Below are positions 21,840-33,021 of a stretch of 64,000 nt of DNA, piece after piece. Source of the DNA: Undaria pinnatifida (Eukaryota > Sar > Phaeophyceae > Laminariales > Alariaceae); contig JABAKD010000021.1 of the NCBI GenBank assembly GCA_012845835.1, forward strand, positions 14,076,978 through 14,140,977, in the 5' to 3' direction. Made by a program: the position numbers and the translations under genes. Positions within the stretch are counted from its first letter, which is position 1; every line of letters starts with the position of its first letter. The notes under the pieces were generated by a model. It saw nothing but the letters and a program-made list of their open reading frames with translations, was not told the DNA's origin and did no database searches.

Positions 21840-23510
21840 CCGCATACGCGACTAGACCAACATAGACAACTTTACCCAAAAACAATATCCTCGTCCATGC
21901 TTGCCTGGGCGGATTTTTCGACATCGTTTTTCTGGAGCTCATGGGGGATTTGGACTTCCACCTCCGGCTCCAGAAAAAGAGCTGGCGTGCTGTCGATGAG
22001 GAGGAATTCGGTGGCTTCCTGATCCACAGGGGCTCCCCGGGCTTTCGCCAACTACGGCCGGGCAGACTGCCGACGTGTCACTTTTGGCCGATAAACGGGT
22101 AAATATTCTCTAAACATCAATACATAATTCAGCCTTCATAGTTAGGTGTAAAGGCAACAGGAGATTTTCCACCCATTCCAGAATCTCAAACGTGATACCA
22201 CCCACACGCAAAGGACCAGCAACTGTACGAGTTATAAAAATGATCAAGATTTCTGTTTGCCCCACGGCCTTCGCGACAGGTTGGTCAGCCATCGTTACGG
22301 GAAATACAAGGGTAAAAACAGAGGCTGTCGTGGAGAAGGTGTTATGCAGTTTGTCAAGCAAACCACGACCGATTACATCGATTTGGTTCCCCGTCACTAG
22401 GAGAATGCGATACTCGACTTTGTGACCATCAATATCTCCTGCTGGACAGATGTAACCCGCACCATGCAAGCCACCGGAACCGGATATACCCCCGTCCAGA
22501 GCAGAAACAACTTTACTTGCCGATATCCTTTTAGAGTTTCTTCTTTGGGTGGTTTCCTCTACCGGTTGTTGCTGGGTTATGGCTGGACGGTTTGCACGAC
22601 CAGGCGTGGACACACCGCTGTCGCAAGTGTCGGGCGCAGAAGGCTCTTTGTAGGCGACGTTGCAGGAAACAGGAACCCCACGAACAGTACTGTGGGCTGG
22701 TGTCCTCCATCCTCGTCCCGAATTAGTGCGGGCGTCACTCGAGGGAAGTTTATCATGCGGGGTAGATGGGACTCCTGGAGTCTAGCCACCTGAACGTGAC
22801 CGTTAAGGGCGTCATCCGCCACTATATCGGGTATCCGGTTGTGCGAGGGCAGGTCCTCTGCCCTGCACTCCGGCACGTGCAAGTGTAGGTGGAGAAAATT
22901 GCATCCTAACTCTCGCTGGCGAATGTGGCCTAATGCCTGCTGCCGACGCGCCCCGCTTCGGGCACAGGTACGGGTATTTGGTCCAACACTGGGGATCTAC
23001 GTGACCATATTGGGAGCCGCGGATGAAATCTTTGTTGTAGTCTTCGAATCGTCCGCTTGCTTGGAGTGTGCGATCCGACGCAGCCGAAGACGCGTACGAC
23101 GACATAGATCGGTAGCACGTTTTGTCTTGAATGCTTTCTGAATGACTGGTGGTGCTCCTTAGCCTCCAAATTGGTCGTTAAGACGATAGTTTGTTTTGAT
23201 GGCTGTCGTCGTGTACTTAGCTCATGACATTGTTTCATCCGGTTGTATATAGCAGGTTGCATGTTCCCCATAATATAGAGTTTGGGAGAGGTCTTCATCT
23301 CCCAATTTGAGGAAACCTCAGAACAAAAGTGTTGGATCGATATCGTAGCACGCGTCAAACAATACTTTTTCCTGTGTGGCTGGTATATCATGTCCGCCGT
23401 GGTGACCACGCCCATCCTCGTGAGTTCGAACACGAGTGCTTCGGCCCAGATAAGAAACCGCGTCTAGTACCAGCTGGGTGTCCAGCCAGTGGAGTCCTTA
23501 GATCCGGGTG
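21840..23510 (-). mobile_element. Ty3-like LTR retroelement fossil (gag and protease part)
   Basis: Minus strand. From right to left: a gag-like part, with a zinc-knuckle-like stretch GHVDPQCWTKYP near 23000, then an aspartic-protease-like part (about 22110-22480) with IDVIGRGLLDKL, VFPVTMADQPVAKAVGQ and AGPLRVGGITFEILEW, a pattern typical of retropepsins in algal and oomycete Ty3 elements. A weakly coding region continues to about 21840. No LTRs, reverse transcriptase or integrase adjoin it. It is broken in many places and looks old. The family call rests on the protease pattern. Confidence 0.55.
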
Positions 23511-24715
23511 AGCTTCACTAAATCACTCGGGTCCTTCAAAGTTGAAGTGTCCACTACGAACAATGATCGACAACTCTCCCGAAATGTGACTGACTGCGGC
23601 GCTTCTAGCATAATGCCGCTATAGGTGTTAGCTGCAGATGGTCTGCATTCGCTAAACATGTTGCCGTCCACTTTGTAACTATCCCATTTTCTTGTCATAT
23701 CCAATACTTAACATATATCCCTCCGAAGATTGAAGACATGCTGGTGTGCTTCATTGAGACCTGCTGTTCGGCGTATCGCACGGGTTGCTTGTTGTAGCCG
23801 TGAAATGATGGCCATTGCACAGAGGGTACCAGATGACTGACACGAGTGCTGTAGACAGACCAAAAGTTCATAATCGACGATCGACCGCACTCGATATTGG
23901 GATTATTTTTCTATGAGGCAAAAATCTACCAACACCGGCGACGTGATGCAAGATCGTACCCTTCGTCGCCAGCTTTGGTGCTGTACTCGGGGATATTCTG
24001 TTCGAATTCGTCGCACAGTTATGAGGCCGGACTGGTCAGGCGTGGAAGGAGGGCTTTTATACTGCTGGATTGCAGTCCTCACAAAACAGCAGTAAGATCT
24101 GCTCTAACCTCCAATGTCCCAGGAGAAGGCTGTTTCCCTCGAGGAGCAGGGAGCGTATGGTGCTGTATTCTATGAAATCTGTCGAAAGTCAATTTGTGTG
24201 TTTTTCTTCTCAACGTAGTACGCTCCATTATTGTTGTTGGTCGTATCATTTTTCCTGCCTACCGTGGTGCTTGTGGGCGTCGACTCGACTCCCACAGCAG
24301 GAATATTAAGACGAGCATCGCTTGATGGTGACCGGGCAGATGAGCTGTCCCGCCATTCTCACTGCCACATTTCTCGGGCAAAGTGGTCCTGTGAGATGGA
24401 GCGGAGGCAATGCCAAACACACCGATGTACGAAAGGGCGAGGGTGTAAAACCGACGATGCGATTCTTGTACTGCACTGGCGAATGTACAGGGAAACCATG
24501 ACACATTATAGTCGTGTTGCTTGCCCGGGCGGGCCGTGTAGTGGGGGCCCGCACACCAGCAACAATGCGTTTTCCACCGCTAAACACTGTGTTTGTGTGT
24601 GCCACGGTGGAAGGCCGCATTTCGCGCCCATGTCGTTTGTCACAGGGGGAAAGTTAGCGGAAAAACAATCAACAAACACGAAATTCGACATATATTATCT
24701 GTAGACAAATAGAAA
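23511..24715. other. No supported feature
   Basis: 1.2 kb without recognisable gene or repeat copy. Open frames here are short and overlap on both strands. Confidence 0.4.
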
Positions 24716-25355
24716 AGTACACTTCAGCTGTGAGCTTAGATCTTAATTTGTCCGAGTATGAATCCAAATTCATCCCTGCAAGCTGCTTGTGATACTTCGA
24801 TCGCGTATATTTTGAAACGAAAATGCACTCCAGCTGTGAGATCGAAGCTTTTGTCGAAATTCACATTTGAACGCTGTGTGTGATACTCGATCGCGCGTAT
24901 TACGGGTTGTCGGTCCTTATTTGAAATATGGATCGGTGATTCCCGTTGGAACTACAGGGTAGCTTGTAATAGTCAACAGGGTGATGTTAGTCAATCTGCG
25001 CGCATACGCTATAAGAGACCTGCTTTGAGGGGGACCAAGTCCGACAGCTCTGGAACAAAATGTATCAGTTTATCAAGTGTATCCTGCATGTTGTGTAACC
25101 CGTGCGGGGAAGGCGGAGCTTTTCAAGGGTGTGGGGGGCCGGGTTTGAACAATAGGGAGCTTGGACGGAAGAGGGGGGGCGAGGCAACTCAATCTGTGCG
25201 TGGAAACTGTAAGTCTTTTACAGTGACAAATCTGACGGTCGTGGAAGGAATGCACCAGATTATCGTGTATATCCTGCAAGTCGTACAACCAATGAGGAGA
25301 GCCCGGAGTGTTCGAAGGGGTGCGGGAGCCAAACGGGTTTTTAACAAGTTATATA
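24716..25355 (+). repeat. R repeat with doubled head (copy R4)
   Basis: The first about 100 bases of R occur twice in a row: ACACTTCAGCTGTGAGCTTA at 24720 and CACTCCAGCTGTGAGATCGA at 24826, each followed by GTGATACT and GATCGCG. Blocks with ATCTGCGCGC, CCGACAGCTCTGG and ATCTGACGGTCGTGG follow. R is cut at about 25355 by the 0.4-kb repeat. Confidence 0.75.
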
Positions 25356-25747
25356 TGAAGCCTGGCCTCTTACGGGGTCCCGGTGTCGAAGGAGAGAGGG
25401 CGGTTCCGGAAGTCTGGTGATCGTCGCGGAGCGGAAGTCGAAGCAGAGAGAGAGCATCGCGGTGCTGAAGTCTATTGATTATCGTCTTCACAACGGGCGC
25501 ACGCTGAAATCTTTCATTTTTAGATGTAGCAAAGGGATGCTAAAGCTAGAGTGACGGTGGGCTTATGCACTCTCGCCATGCGGCGGGATCATCTTTCAGT
25601 TGCTGACCTTCCGGGGACGGGTCAAGGCCGTCTATGACGGGTGACACCGCTCTCGACCCTGGGTCGTGTATTGCCTGACCGGTGACGTGTCCTCTTGCGC
25701 ATGCGTGCACGCGATCTACGAAAGGTATTACGACCGTGTCTTCCACA
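25356..25747. repeat. LTR-like repeat, copy 1
   Basis: 392 bp, about 80 percent or more similar by eye to 28166-28587. Shared blocks include ATCGTCTTCACA, GTAGCAAAG, CATGCGGCGGGATCATCTTT, CTTCCGGGGACGGGTCAA and TGCCTGACCGGTGACGTGTC. It starts TG and ends CA, as LTRs do. Both copies sit inside an R repeat, and retroelement-like sequence lies between them. No target duplication was seen, so a solo LTR remains a proposal. Confidence 0.5.
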
Positions 25748-26162
25748 TCACTCTCCTCTGTACTCGCTGCAAGCTCATCTCAGCTAGGGATAGTATTGTA
25801 GCGGTGATCGTAAAGATGAAAGTTTAGGAAACGGGGTGCTGATTTATTGGATCGAGACACAGCAGCTGTTATATGCGTGAATCCACTCCTTATAACCCAC
25901 GTGTTTGGTAAACACGGGTGGGAAACACCGGTCCAGCGAAGATGCTTACATGTTGACAGCATATACTGGAGTTTTATGAGGTGTCCGAATTACTATCGCA
26001 ACGCACGTATCCCGTGTGGACACACGTACTGGTGCGCCCGTCGTGGTTGCTGTTCTGGGAACCACGGGCAGCCTGCTTCGTCGTGAGGGCCACCAGGGGT
26101 GCAATGATACCGGTAGCTAAATTGGGTATTCACTTGCGTACAAAGTTAACTTTTTCTAGCTC
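25748..26162. other. No supported feature
   Basis: About 0.4 kb between the LTR-like repeat and the reverse-transcriptase fragment. It may be more of the same decayed element. Confidence 0.35.
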
Positions 26163-26459
26163 TCACCGCAACTCATTGATGGTTTTAGGGGTCGGCAAGT
26201 CAACTATAGCTTTTGCGCGATCCTCACCGATTCGAATGCCGTCGGCCGTCAGTATGTGTATCAAGTATTTTACTTCTCGGGGCCAAACTGTCATTTCGAT
26301 GGTTAGAGCGTGAGGCCGTCTGCTTGCAAGGCTTTGAACGTATTTTCTACTAGCTATAAGGTGGCTGTCTAGGTGGATGAACAACCTATAGTCTATACAA
26401 TCGTCCATATAAACCAAGAGTCCACGTTTTGGACCAAAATGAGCAAAAGCTAGGGACAT
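26163..26459 (-). mobile_element. Ty3-type reverse transcriptase fragment
   Basis: The minus strand reads AFAHFGPKRGLLVYMDDCI, the active-site YMDD block of Ty3-type reverse transcriptase. After a weaker stretch it goes on to PREVKYLIHILTADGIRIG and AIVDLPTPKTINELR, the conserved connection region towards RNase H. A fossil fragment of about 300 bp with no neighbouring domains found. It is not placed to continue the element at 21840-23510, because it lies on that element's 5' side. It may belong with the LTR-like repeats at 25356 and 28166. Confidence 0.75.
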
Positions 26460-26720
26460 AATTCGCGAGAACAGAAACAGCGCGTTAGCTATACCGAATA
26501 TCGCAGCTTTTTTTCGTTGTCAGCTCAAGCGCTAGGTAAATATACTATGGCCGAAGCAACGCTCCCTTTTGAACCAGGAACAAGGCCTGTAAATAGTACT
26601 CCGTACCGTGCAAATCCATGCGTACAGGAGACTACCGACAAGTGCGTGAACCAGGTGGAGCAAGATGGAATCATTGAACAGCGCTCTAGTACCTGAGCGA
26701 AAGGAACACGTCAGAATTTT
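26460..26720. other. No supported feature
   Basis: Short spacer between the reverse-transcriptase fragment and the two-exon gene model. Confidence 0.4.
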
Positions 26721-27467
26721 TCATTGAAAGTTTGCATGTTCGTTTATGTTGTGGTGTGCGCCCGTGGGTGCTACAGCAGAGGTTGTACGTGCTGTGGGAC
26801 GTGCTTCTACAGCAGAGATCGTACGTGCTGTAAAGGGGTCTGTGGGAAGTGCTTTTACAGCAGAGGTGGTACGTGCTGACAGGGGGGCTGTGTGAAATTT
26901 GTCAGGCGGAGAGGTACTGCTGCTGTCAGAGCTACTCGACTGTTGTTGGATACGCTTGGCAGGTTTCGGAGGGTTGTGCACGCGTTCGAAAACAAATTTC
27001 GGTGTTCTGCTGCAGTTGTGGTACTCCTCTTACCTCTTCAATCTGCTTGTCAAAATCCCCACTCACAGGCTTCCTGCCGCCAGGCAGCAACAGCCTCAAG
27101 ACCCACGCTGGCGGCAGCGTGGGGATGCCGAGTATGCACTTCCGCTGGTAGGCCGCCGTCTGGATGCGGACGGGGTCATGGACGGGGAAAGTGCTCGGCG
27201 CGGCGAAGATGTCTTCCACCAGGATCGAGACTTCCCAAACGGCTCCCGCAGATGATGCAGGCGTCGTGGCGGCAGCGATGTCAGGTGTCGCACTAAGCGA
27301 TTCAGCATCATCTGCAGCGATCGGCTGCTCCTCGTCGGTCTCGGCCGGTCCGATGTAGTCGGTGGGTGTGTGGGCCGCAAACGAGTTCCCCGCCAGTGCA
27401 GAAATCGACTCCTCGGGCGTGGTCGATGCCTTGCGGGCCTTTCTGCGGCTTTTATCGGAGCGAGCTC
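26721..27467 (-). CDS. Two-exon gene model of unknown function
   Basis: Minus strand. Exon 27467-27034 (434 bp) runs from an acceptor CGCTTAG to a strong donor GAG|GTAAGA. A 94-bp GT-AG intron follows, then exon 26939-26721 from the acceptor CAACAG to TGA. The phases match (codon boundary at the intron). The first exon starts GARSDKSRRKARKAS, is acidic and Ala-rich in the middle, then holds VSILVEDIFAAPSTFPVHDP and YQRKCILGIPTLPPAWVLRL, which look like a folded domain. The second exon is SSSSDSSSTSPPDKF followed by three near-repeats of ARTTSAVxAxPT. No known family was recognised. A TATATATAG box on the minus strand near 27510 might be a promoter, in which case the acceptor would be false. 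Reverse-transcriptase remains lie 260 bp downstream, so a retroelement gag origin is possible. Confidence 0.45.
26770..26882 (-). repeat. Coding minisatellite in the second exon
   Basis: About three units of 36-48 bp around TACAGCAGAGRTSGTACGTG (+ strand), giving the peptide repeat ARTTSAV on the minus strand. Spacing between units varies by multiples of three, so the frame is kept. Confidence 0.6.
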
Positions 27468-27534
27468 CTAAGCGGGGCTATTTTTTCTTGCTTTCCGACG
27501 GCGGTCTATATATAGGGTTATATATAAAAAAACA

Positions 27535-29330
27535 AAAATAAACTCCACCTGTGAGATTTGTCGGAACTCATCTTTGCAAGCTGTGCGTGATACTCCGATC
27601 GCGCGTATTACGGCTTATGTGTCCTCATTTGGGATATAGGTCGGCGACTCCCCTTGCAACTACAGTTCAGCTATGAGGGTCAACAGTGTGATGTTAGTCA
27701 GTCTATGCGCGGAAACTGTAAAACTCGCGCGTATTACGGGTTGTGTGTCCTCATTTGGGATATAGGTCGGCGACTCCCCTTGCATCTACAGTGTAGCTAT
27801 CAGGGTCAACAGTGTGATGTTAGTCCGTCTGTGAGCGGAAACTGTAAAAACTGTTTCTGACGGGGACAGAATCTGACAACTGTAGAAGGAAAGTCATCCG
27901 TTTATCAAGTGAATCCCATAAGTCGACTAACCGGTGAAGTGGGGGTGGAGTTTTGAAGTACGTGGGGGCCTGGTTATTATCAATAGGGCGCGGGGTTGGG
28001 GGGGGGGGGGAGTGGCGGAGGGGGGGGGGCGGGCGGGACAGCTCAATTTGTGCGTCGAAACTTTGAATCCTTCAAGGGGAAGTGTCTGGACGGTTTTAGG
28101 AAGAAAAAGTATATATAGAGATTATACATACATAGGTTTTGTTGATCCGACGGTGGTCACCACTATGGAACCTGACCTCTAACGGGTTCCCCGTGTCGAA
28201 GTGGAGAGGGCTGTACCGGAGGTCTGGTGCTTGTTGCGGAGCAGAAGTCGAAGCGGAGAGTGCGTCGCGAAGCTGAAGTAGAAGCGGAGAGGGCGTCGCG
28301 GTTCCGAGGTCCTTTGATGATCGTCTTCACAGCAGACGCACGCTGAAATCGTCCTTTCTTATATGTAGCAAAGAGATTCTAAAGCTAGAGTAACGGTTGG
28401 ATTATGCCCTCTCGTCATGCGGCGGGATCATCTTTCGGTTGCTGGCCTTCCGGGGACGGGTCAACGCCGTCTATGACTGTTAACACCACTCGTGACCCGG
28501 GATCGTTTATTGCCTGACCGGTGACGTGTCCTCTCGCGCATGCGTGCACGAGATCTACGATAGGTATCTACGATCCTGTCTACCACGTTAAGGCCGAATA
28601 AATGTAGGGGCTTGCTATACGAGTGATGCTAGGTCTAGACGAGACGGGTGGTGAAGAAGGGGGGGGCGTCAGAGGTGGGGGCGGATGAATTGGAGCAATG
28701 GCATGGATGGCTTGAAATATGATCAGACGATATCAACTGCGTGGAAGTGTTTATAACTTTGGCAGATTTGTTTAAGGTGGGGCGTTTGAACGAAAGGGAG
28801 AGGGCAAAAGAGATGAGATGAGGGGGCTGGGGGATGTCGACAGGTTTAAGTAGATGTAGGGGTTTGCATTCAACGTTATGCTAGGTGTTGGCGATGGTGC
28901 GGGTGGTGGGGAAACAGGGGGCGTTTGGGGCGGGGGGGGCGGGATTTGAGCTACTTTACTAATGTTTAGCAATAAAACGAGGTGGTATCAATTGCGTGGA
29001 AGTGTTTATTACTCTGAACAAAAGGGAACGGGGGAAAAAAATAAAAAGGGGGTGGGGGGGTGGAGGTGGGGGAGCGCAAATGAAATGGAGCCACGGCATG
29101 AATGGCTAGAAATATGACGAGGTCAAGTATTATCTGGCTGGTAATGTGTACTTTTCTGGCAGATTTCAATTTTTGGTGAGGCGTTTGAACAAGAGGGATC
29201 GGAGGGGGGGGCGGGGACGGGCGGGACTATTCAACATGTGCGCGGATACCAAAAGTCCTTGAAAGGGACATATCTGACGGTTGTAGCAAGAATACATCAC
29301 TTTGTATCACCTACCTGGTATTGATTGTTT
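27535..29330 (+). repeat. R repeat, long form with an insert (copy R5)
   Basis: Head at 27541, with an internal 126-bp tandem duplication (27599-27724 and 27725-27850), G-rich spacer, second block, then the LTR-like insert 28166-28587. R resumes at ATGTAGGGGCTTGCTATACG (28602). At least three tail modules with GGCATGGATGGCT, ATCAACTGCGTGGAAGTGTT and GTGGGGCGTTTGAACG follow at about 28690, 28970 and 29090. Runs of G separate the modules. Confidence 0.75.
28166..28587. repeat. LTR-like repeat, copy 2
   Basis: 422 bp, the counterpart of 25356-25747. R sequence flanks it on both sides, so it was inserted into an existing R copy. Starts TGGAACCTGACCTCTAACGG and ends GTCTACCACG. Confidence 0.5.
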
Positions 29331-30100
29331 TTCCTGCAAACTTGACGTTTGGTGTGGTGTACAACACAGGTTTTGTGTGTGTGGTATACAATGTGTTATA
29401 GCTTCATAGTTTGTTATTGTACGTGGATCGCACGGCGAGATATTTCAATCAATAGGCACGACCATATAGTTACCATTTTTTACCGTGCCGGTGTGGGGCT
29501 CTGGCGTCGCCACTTAGAAGAAAGATATACATATTGCAAAAAAAAACAGGCTAGGTGATGTGGTCATGAAATGCCACCAACATTAAGCACGAGGGAGGGA
29601 AGTGCAAATCGTCAGTGTTTTGAAATGAACGCTTAGTGTAGCCGGGCTCAATGACGATACTTCGTTAGTCGGTTTTCGTTTGGCAACGGTTGGGGGGCGA
29701 TCGTGCAAAAGGCAGGTATGTACAAAACACCCTACGTAATAAGTTGGTTTTACTACCGCAATATAACACATCTTCCTGTAATATTTTCAAATTTAGATTA
29801 GCTGGTGTACGACTATACGTCCAGGATTGATACCGTGCCGATGTGGTCGGCAATCACAAGATAGAGAAACATATATATTGCAAATGAAACAAGCGAGGTG
29901 ATGTGGTTACGCAATGTCACCACTTTTGAACACGAGGGGGAGAGGTGCAAATCGTCAGTGTCCTGGACGGACTGCTTGATGTGCCCGCGCTCAATTACGT
30001 CACTTTGTCAGGCAGATGATAATTCGTTTGGTACATCATTCAGGCAGCAGGTAGGCACGAAATACGCGGCGTAGAAGGTTGGCAGTGTGGTCCAGTTTTA
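29331..30100 (+). repeat. Tail region of R with a diverged tandem duplication
   Basis: 29488-29750 and 29826-30090 share TACCGTGCCG, ATATTGCAAA, AGGTGATGTGGT, GTGCAAATCGTCAGTGT and GCTCAAT in the same order. The first unit also matches the stretch beyond R10 at 39240-39460 (TTGTTATTGTACRTGGATCG), so this sequence belongs to the repeat family rather than to unique DNA. Confidence 0.6.
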
Positions 30101-30348
30101 AGATATCTGCATGTATTTCCTTCTGAAGTTCATGGTATTCTCGCGTATGTATGTTACATCGGTATTGAACATACGGTTGCGTTGAATTTAGCGCAGGACA
30201 TTCCCTCAAAAATAAAGTCTCAAAAACAAAGTCTGCGTGGACAACAAAAATATTTCATCCAAGAGACCGTAGGAACTAAAGTAGTATACCACGACTCGCA
30301 TGTGCAACCACTGTAACAAAAGCGTTGTTGCTGTTGGTGTACGAGTGA

Positions 30349-31040
30349 CTATAGCACGAGTTGTTTCGTGGACAGACACCAAGCGGGCACCTGATGTTTC
30401 CAGGAGAAGCTCGGATGTCGCCGTGTGCCAGACAGATGAGTATGTTTGCCTGTCGTCGGTATCCAAACCACCTGGTGCTCAAACATGTCGCTTGCCAATC
30501 TTAGCTCCTGCTTCATGTCCTGTACCGACCCTGACGCCGGGAATCGAGCTCCGATCATTTCGGCGAGCTCTGTCATTCTCGCGTCGCGCCCGTTCGTGTC
30601 GACGTTGTCGGGCACTCTATCGCTGGCGAGAGGGAAGTCAATCGCCGTTGCTGGCCCGATTCCGATTATTTTCAGGTCATCGTTTCACCGGCAAAACATC
30701 ATAAGTCAAATAACCTCTCGACAACGATGCCCGCCGAAGGAAGATTTAGATGTTCGTTCTGCAGCTCGCCGTTCAGCCCTAGTCCATGCAAAAAAGGCCT
30801 TACACGGCCTCTGCTTGCATCTATCTGCGAACACGGCCGGCGAAGGACGGTGTATGCTGTCTGCATAGATGACCTGGCCGCCGGGGATCCCGCCTGGGCT
30901 CGACACTTCCCGGCATACTGATCTTGCCCCGAGGACGAGAAGATCAGAGTATGTACCGTAGACCAGGCACTTTTCTCTTCCGTCCGCATAGAAGTCTTTC
31001 CCCCGGCGCTTTGCCGTTGGCTGATATTTACCGTATGAAC
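30349..31040 (-). pseudogene. Coding-like remnants, family unknown
   Basis: On the minus strand two protein-like stretches lie close together: one around 30750 ending EHLNLPSAGIVVERLFDL, and one at about 30670-30450 with DDLKIIGIGPATAIDFPLA, NVDTNGRDARMTELAEMIGA and RFPASGSVQDMKQELRLASD. They have balanced composition but are not in one frame and show no clear splice sites. Possibly a decayed transposon protein or gene fragment. Confidence 0.3.
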
Positions 31041-31179
31041 AAATGAACATCACACGGAAACAAAAGCAAGAACGAAAAAACAATGAAGCCGATCTCAAAC
31101 AGGCTCACATTTCAATATTAAAACAACAAAACCGATTATCCAACCTCAGACACATTTCGTGCAATACCATTCCGATCCC

Positions 31180-31583
31180 GATGCCCCAAACACTACTGCT
31201 GTTGGTTGTCCCTCTACCGCGGCTGCCCCCTTCCGGTCTCATGACGCCGCCGTAGCTCGGGAACTCCTCCAGCTTATCACTTTCTTCAAACTTGGTGAAA
31301 CAGCCGCCTTTGCCGCAAAATTGACTTCATACAAGCAGGGTATGGCCACGCCATCGAGCCATTAGGTCGGGGCAGAGTCTGTGTTGCTATATTCATGCAC
31401 TCATCCTCAGCTCGGACGACGTTCCTGTTTTCCACTGCTCGTAGTCTAGACTATAGTTTGGTTTTATCTGTCGACATAAATATTTGACATCGCATCGTAT
31501 CCATACACGCCAACCCTTATATTATAGGCGTTCTTACTGCTGTAGTCGCAATCATACGGTATGATGTACTACATTCTGCAAGG
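31180..31583 (+). repeat. Segment D, first copy (with short coding-like end)
   Basis: From about 31278 this stretch is repeated at 32262-32596 (shared GGTCGGGGCA, CAGCTCGGACGAC, TTGACATCGCATCGTATCCA, TACACGCCAACCCYTATA). Just before and across its start, the + strand is open as AVARELLQLITFFKLGETAA, a helix-like protein stretch ending near 31365. Its function is unknown. Confidence 0.55.
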
Positions 31584-32013
31584 ATCTGACCGAGGACCAA
31601 CGCCCGAATGGGTAGGATGGAACGTAACAGGACCAAGTCCGGCGGAAGGCCATCTCCCATGGCCAGGGGTTTTGTTAGTGGGTGAGCTTACGCAAGTCCC
31701 ACACTACCCGGAAAGATGACATTCCGGGTGGCTATCTCCACCGAAGCTGACCCTCTTGGGACAGGCCGGGTCGACATACACACGCATCCGCATACCACGG
31801 CAGCTTGCGCTGCCGGGGTTGTAACGAGGACCACTGATGGGGACCGCTCACGCTACTTCTACAGTGGGGTCCGAAGGGTGCGCCAGCTAGCGTCGGGCTG
31901 CGAAACAAATGAGTTCAATCGACACACACACGACGCGCATGAAAATACGTGGAAGTGTGGTGAGCTTGAGCTTTATTTTTCCCCATCCGCCGGAGAAAAG
32001 AAAAGAAAAAAAA
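31584..32013 (+). mobile_element. 430-bp insertion with A-rich tail (SINE or truncated LINE)
   Basis: Present in the first copy of segment D and absent from the second, so both sides of the insertion are seen. It is flanked by TCTGCAAGG (31575-31583) and TCTTCAAGG (32014-32022), a likely 9-bp target duplication with one change. The element ends CCCCATCCGCCGGAG plus an A-rich tail (about 31995-32013). The same 15 bases plus an A run occur at 40108-40140. No clear Pol III boxes were seen, so a 5'-truncated LINE is as likely as a SINE. Confidence 0.65.
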
Positions 32014-32044
32014 TCTTCAAGGTAGATCGTATCTAAGCGTATCA

Positions 32045-32262
32045 CATTATCAAGTTAAAAATACACTGCAGCTGTGAGATCGAATCGTTTGTCGAAACTC
32101 ATCTTTGCAAATTGTGTGTGATACTCCGATCGCGCGTATTACGGGTTGTGTGTTCTCATTAAGGATATAGGTCGGCGACTCCCCTTGCAACTACAGTGTA
32201 GCTATCAGGGTCAACAGCGTGATGTTAGTCAATCAGTGCGCGGAATTTATAAAACCCGTCCT
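32045..32262 (+). repeat. R repeat, head only (copy R6)
   Basis: Starts ATACACTGCAGCTGTGAGAT and stops abruptly after GGAATTTATAAAACCCGT, where segment D begins again. The sharp end marks the joint of the D-R tandem duplication. Confidence 0.8.
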
Positions 32263-32596
32263 TCAAACTTGGTGAAAAATTGACCCTATACAAGCAGGGT
32301 ATAGTCACGCCATCGGTCGGGGCATTGTCTGTGTTGCTCAATTCATGCATTCATCTTCAGCTCGGACGACCTTCCTTTCGCCACTGACCGTATAATTTCA
32401 ATTAATTAGCAATTTCCCTCTAAACAATCGATTATCGGTGGACCTAAATATTTGATTCCACGGAATGAAACTTGACATCGCATCGTATCCATACACGCCA
32501 ACCCCTATAAATGCGTTTTTACTGCTGCAGTCGCAACTATACGGTATGACGTACTATATTCTTCAAGGATATGCAAGGTAGATGGTATCTGGGCGT
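32262..32596 (+). repeat. Segment D, second copy
   Basis: Matches 31278-31583 plus 32014-32050 and lacks the 430-bp insertion. It runs straight into the next R copy, as the first copy does. Confidence 0.75.
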
Positions 32597-32983
32597 TTCA
32601 TATTGTGAAATAAAAATTCAATCCAGCTGTGAGATCGAATATTTTGTCGAAACTCATCTTTGCAAACTGTGTGTGATACTCCGATCGCGCGTATTACGGG
32701 TTGTGATTCCTCATTAAGGATATAGGTCGGCGACTCTCCTGCAACTACAGTGCAGCTATCAGGGTCAACAGGGTGATGCTAGTCAGTCTGTGTGCGGAAA
32801 TTGTAGAACCCGTTTCTGAGGGGGACAAAATCTGACAGCTGTGGAAGGAAATGCATCACTTTATCCAGTGAATACTGTAAGTCGGATGACCGGTGAGGGG
32901 AGGGCGGACATATTTAGGCCGTGGGTCCTGGTTTCACTCAAAAGGGAGCGAGGGTGGAGGCGGGGGAGGCGGTTTGCAGGGGG

Positions 32984-33021
<38 letters not shown>

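Noticed and set aside
21840-26459. One long Ty3 element joining the gag-protease fossil and the reverse-transcriptase fragment
   Set aside because: Both are on the minus strand, but the reverse transcriptase lies on the 5' side of gag, the wrong order, so they are treated as separate fossils.
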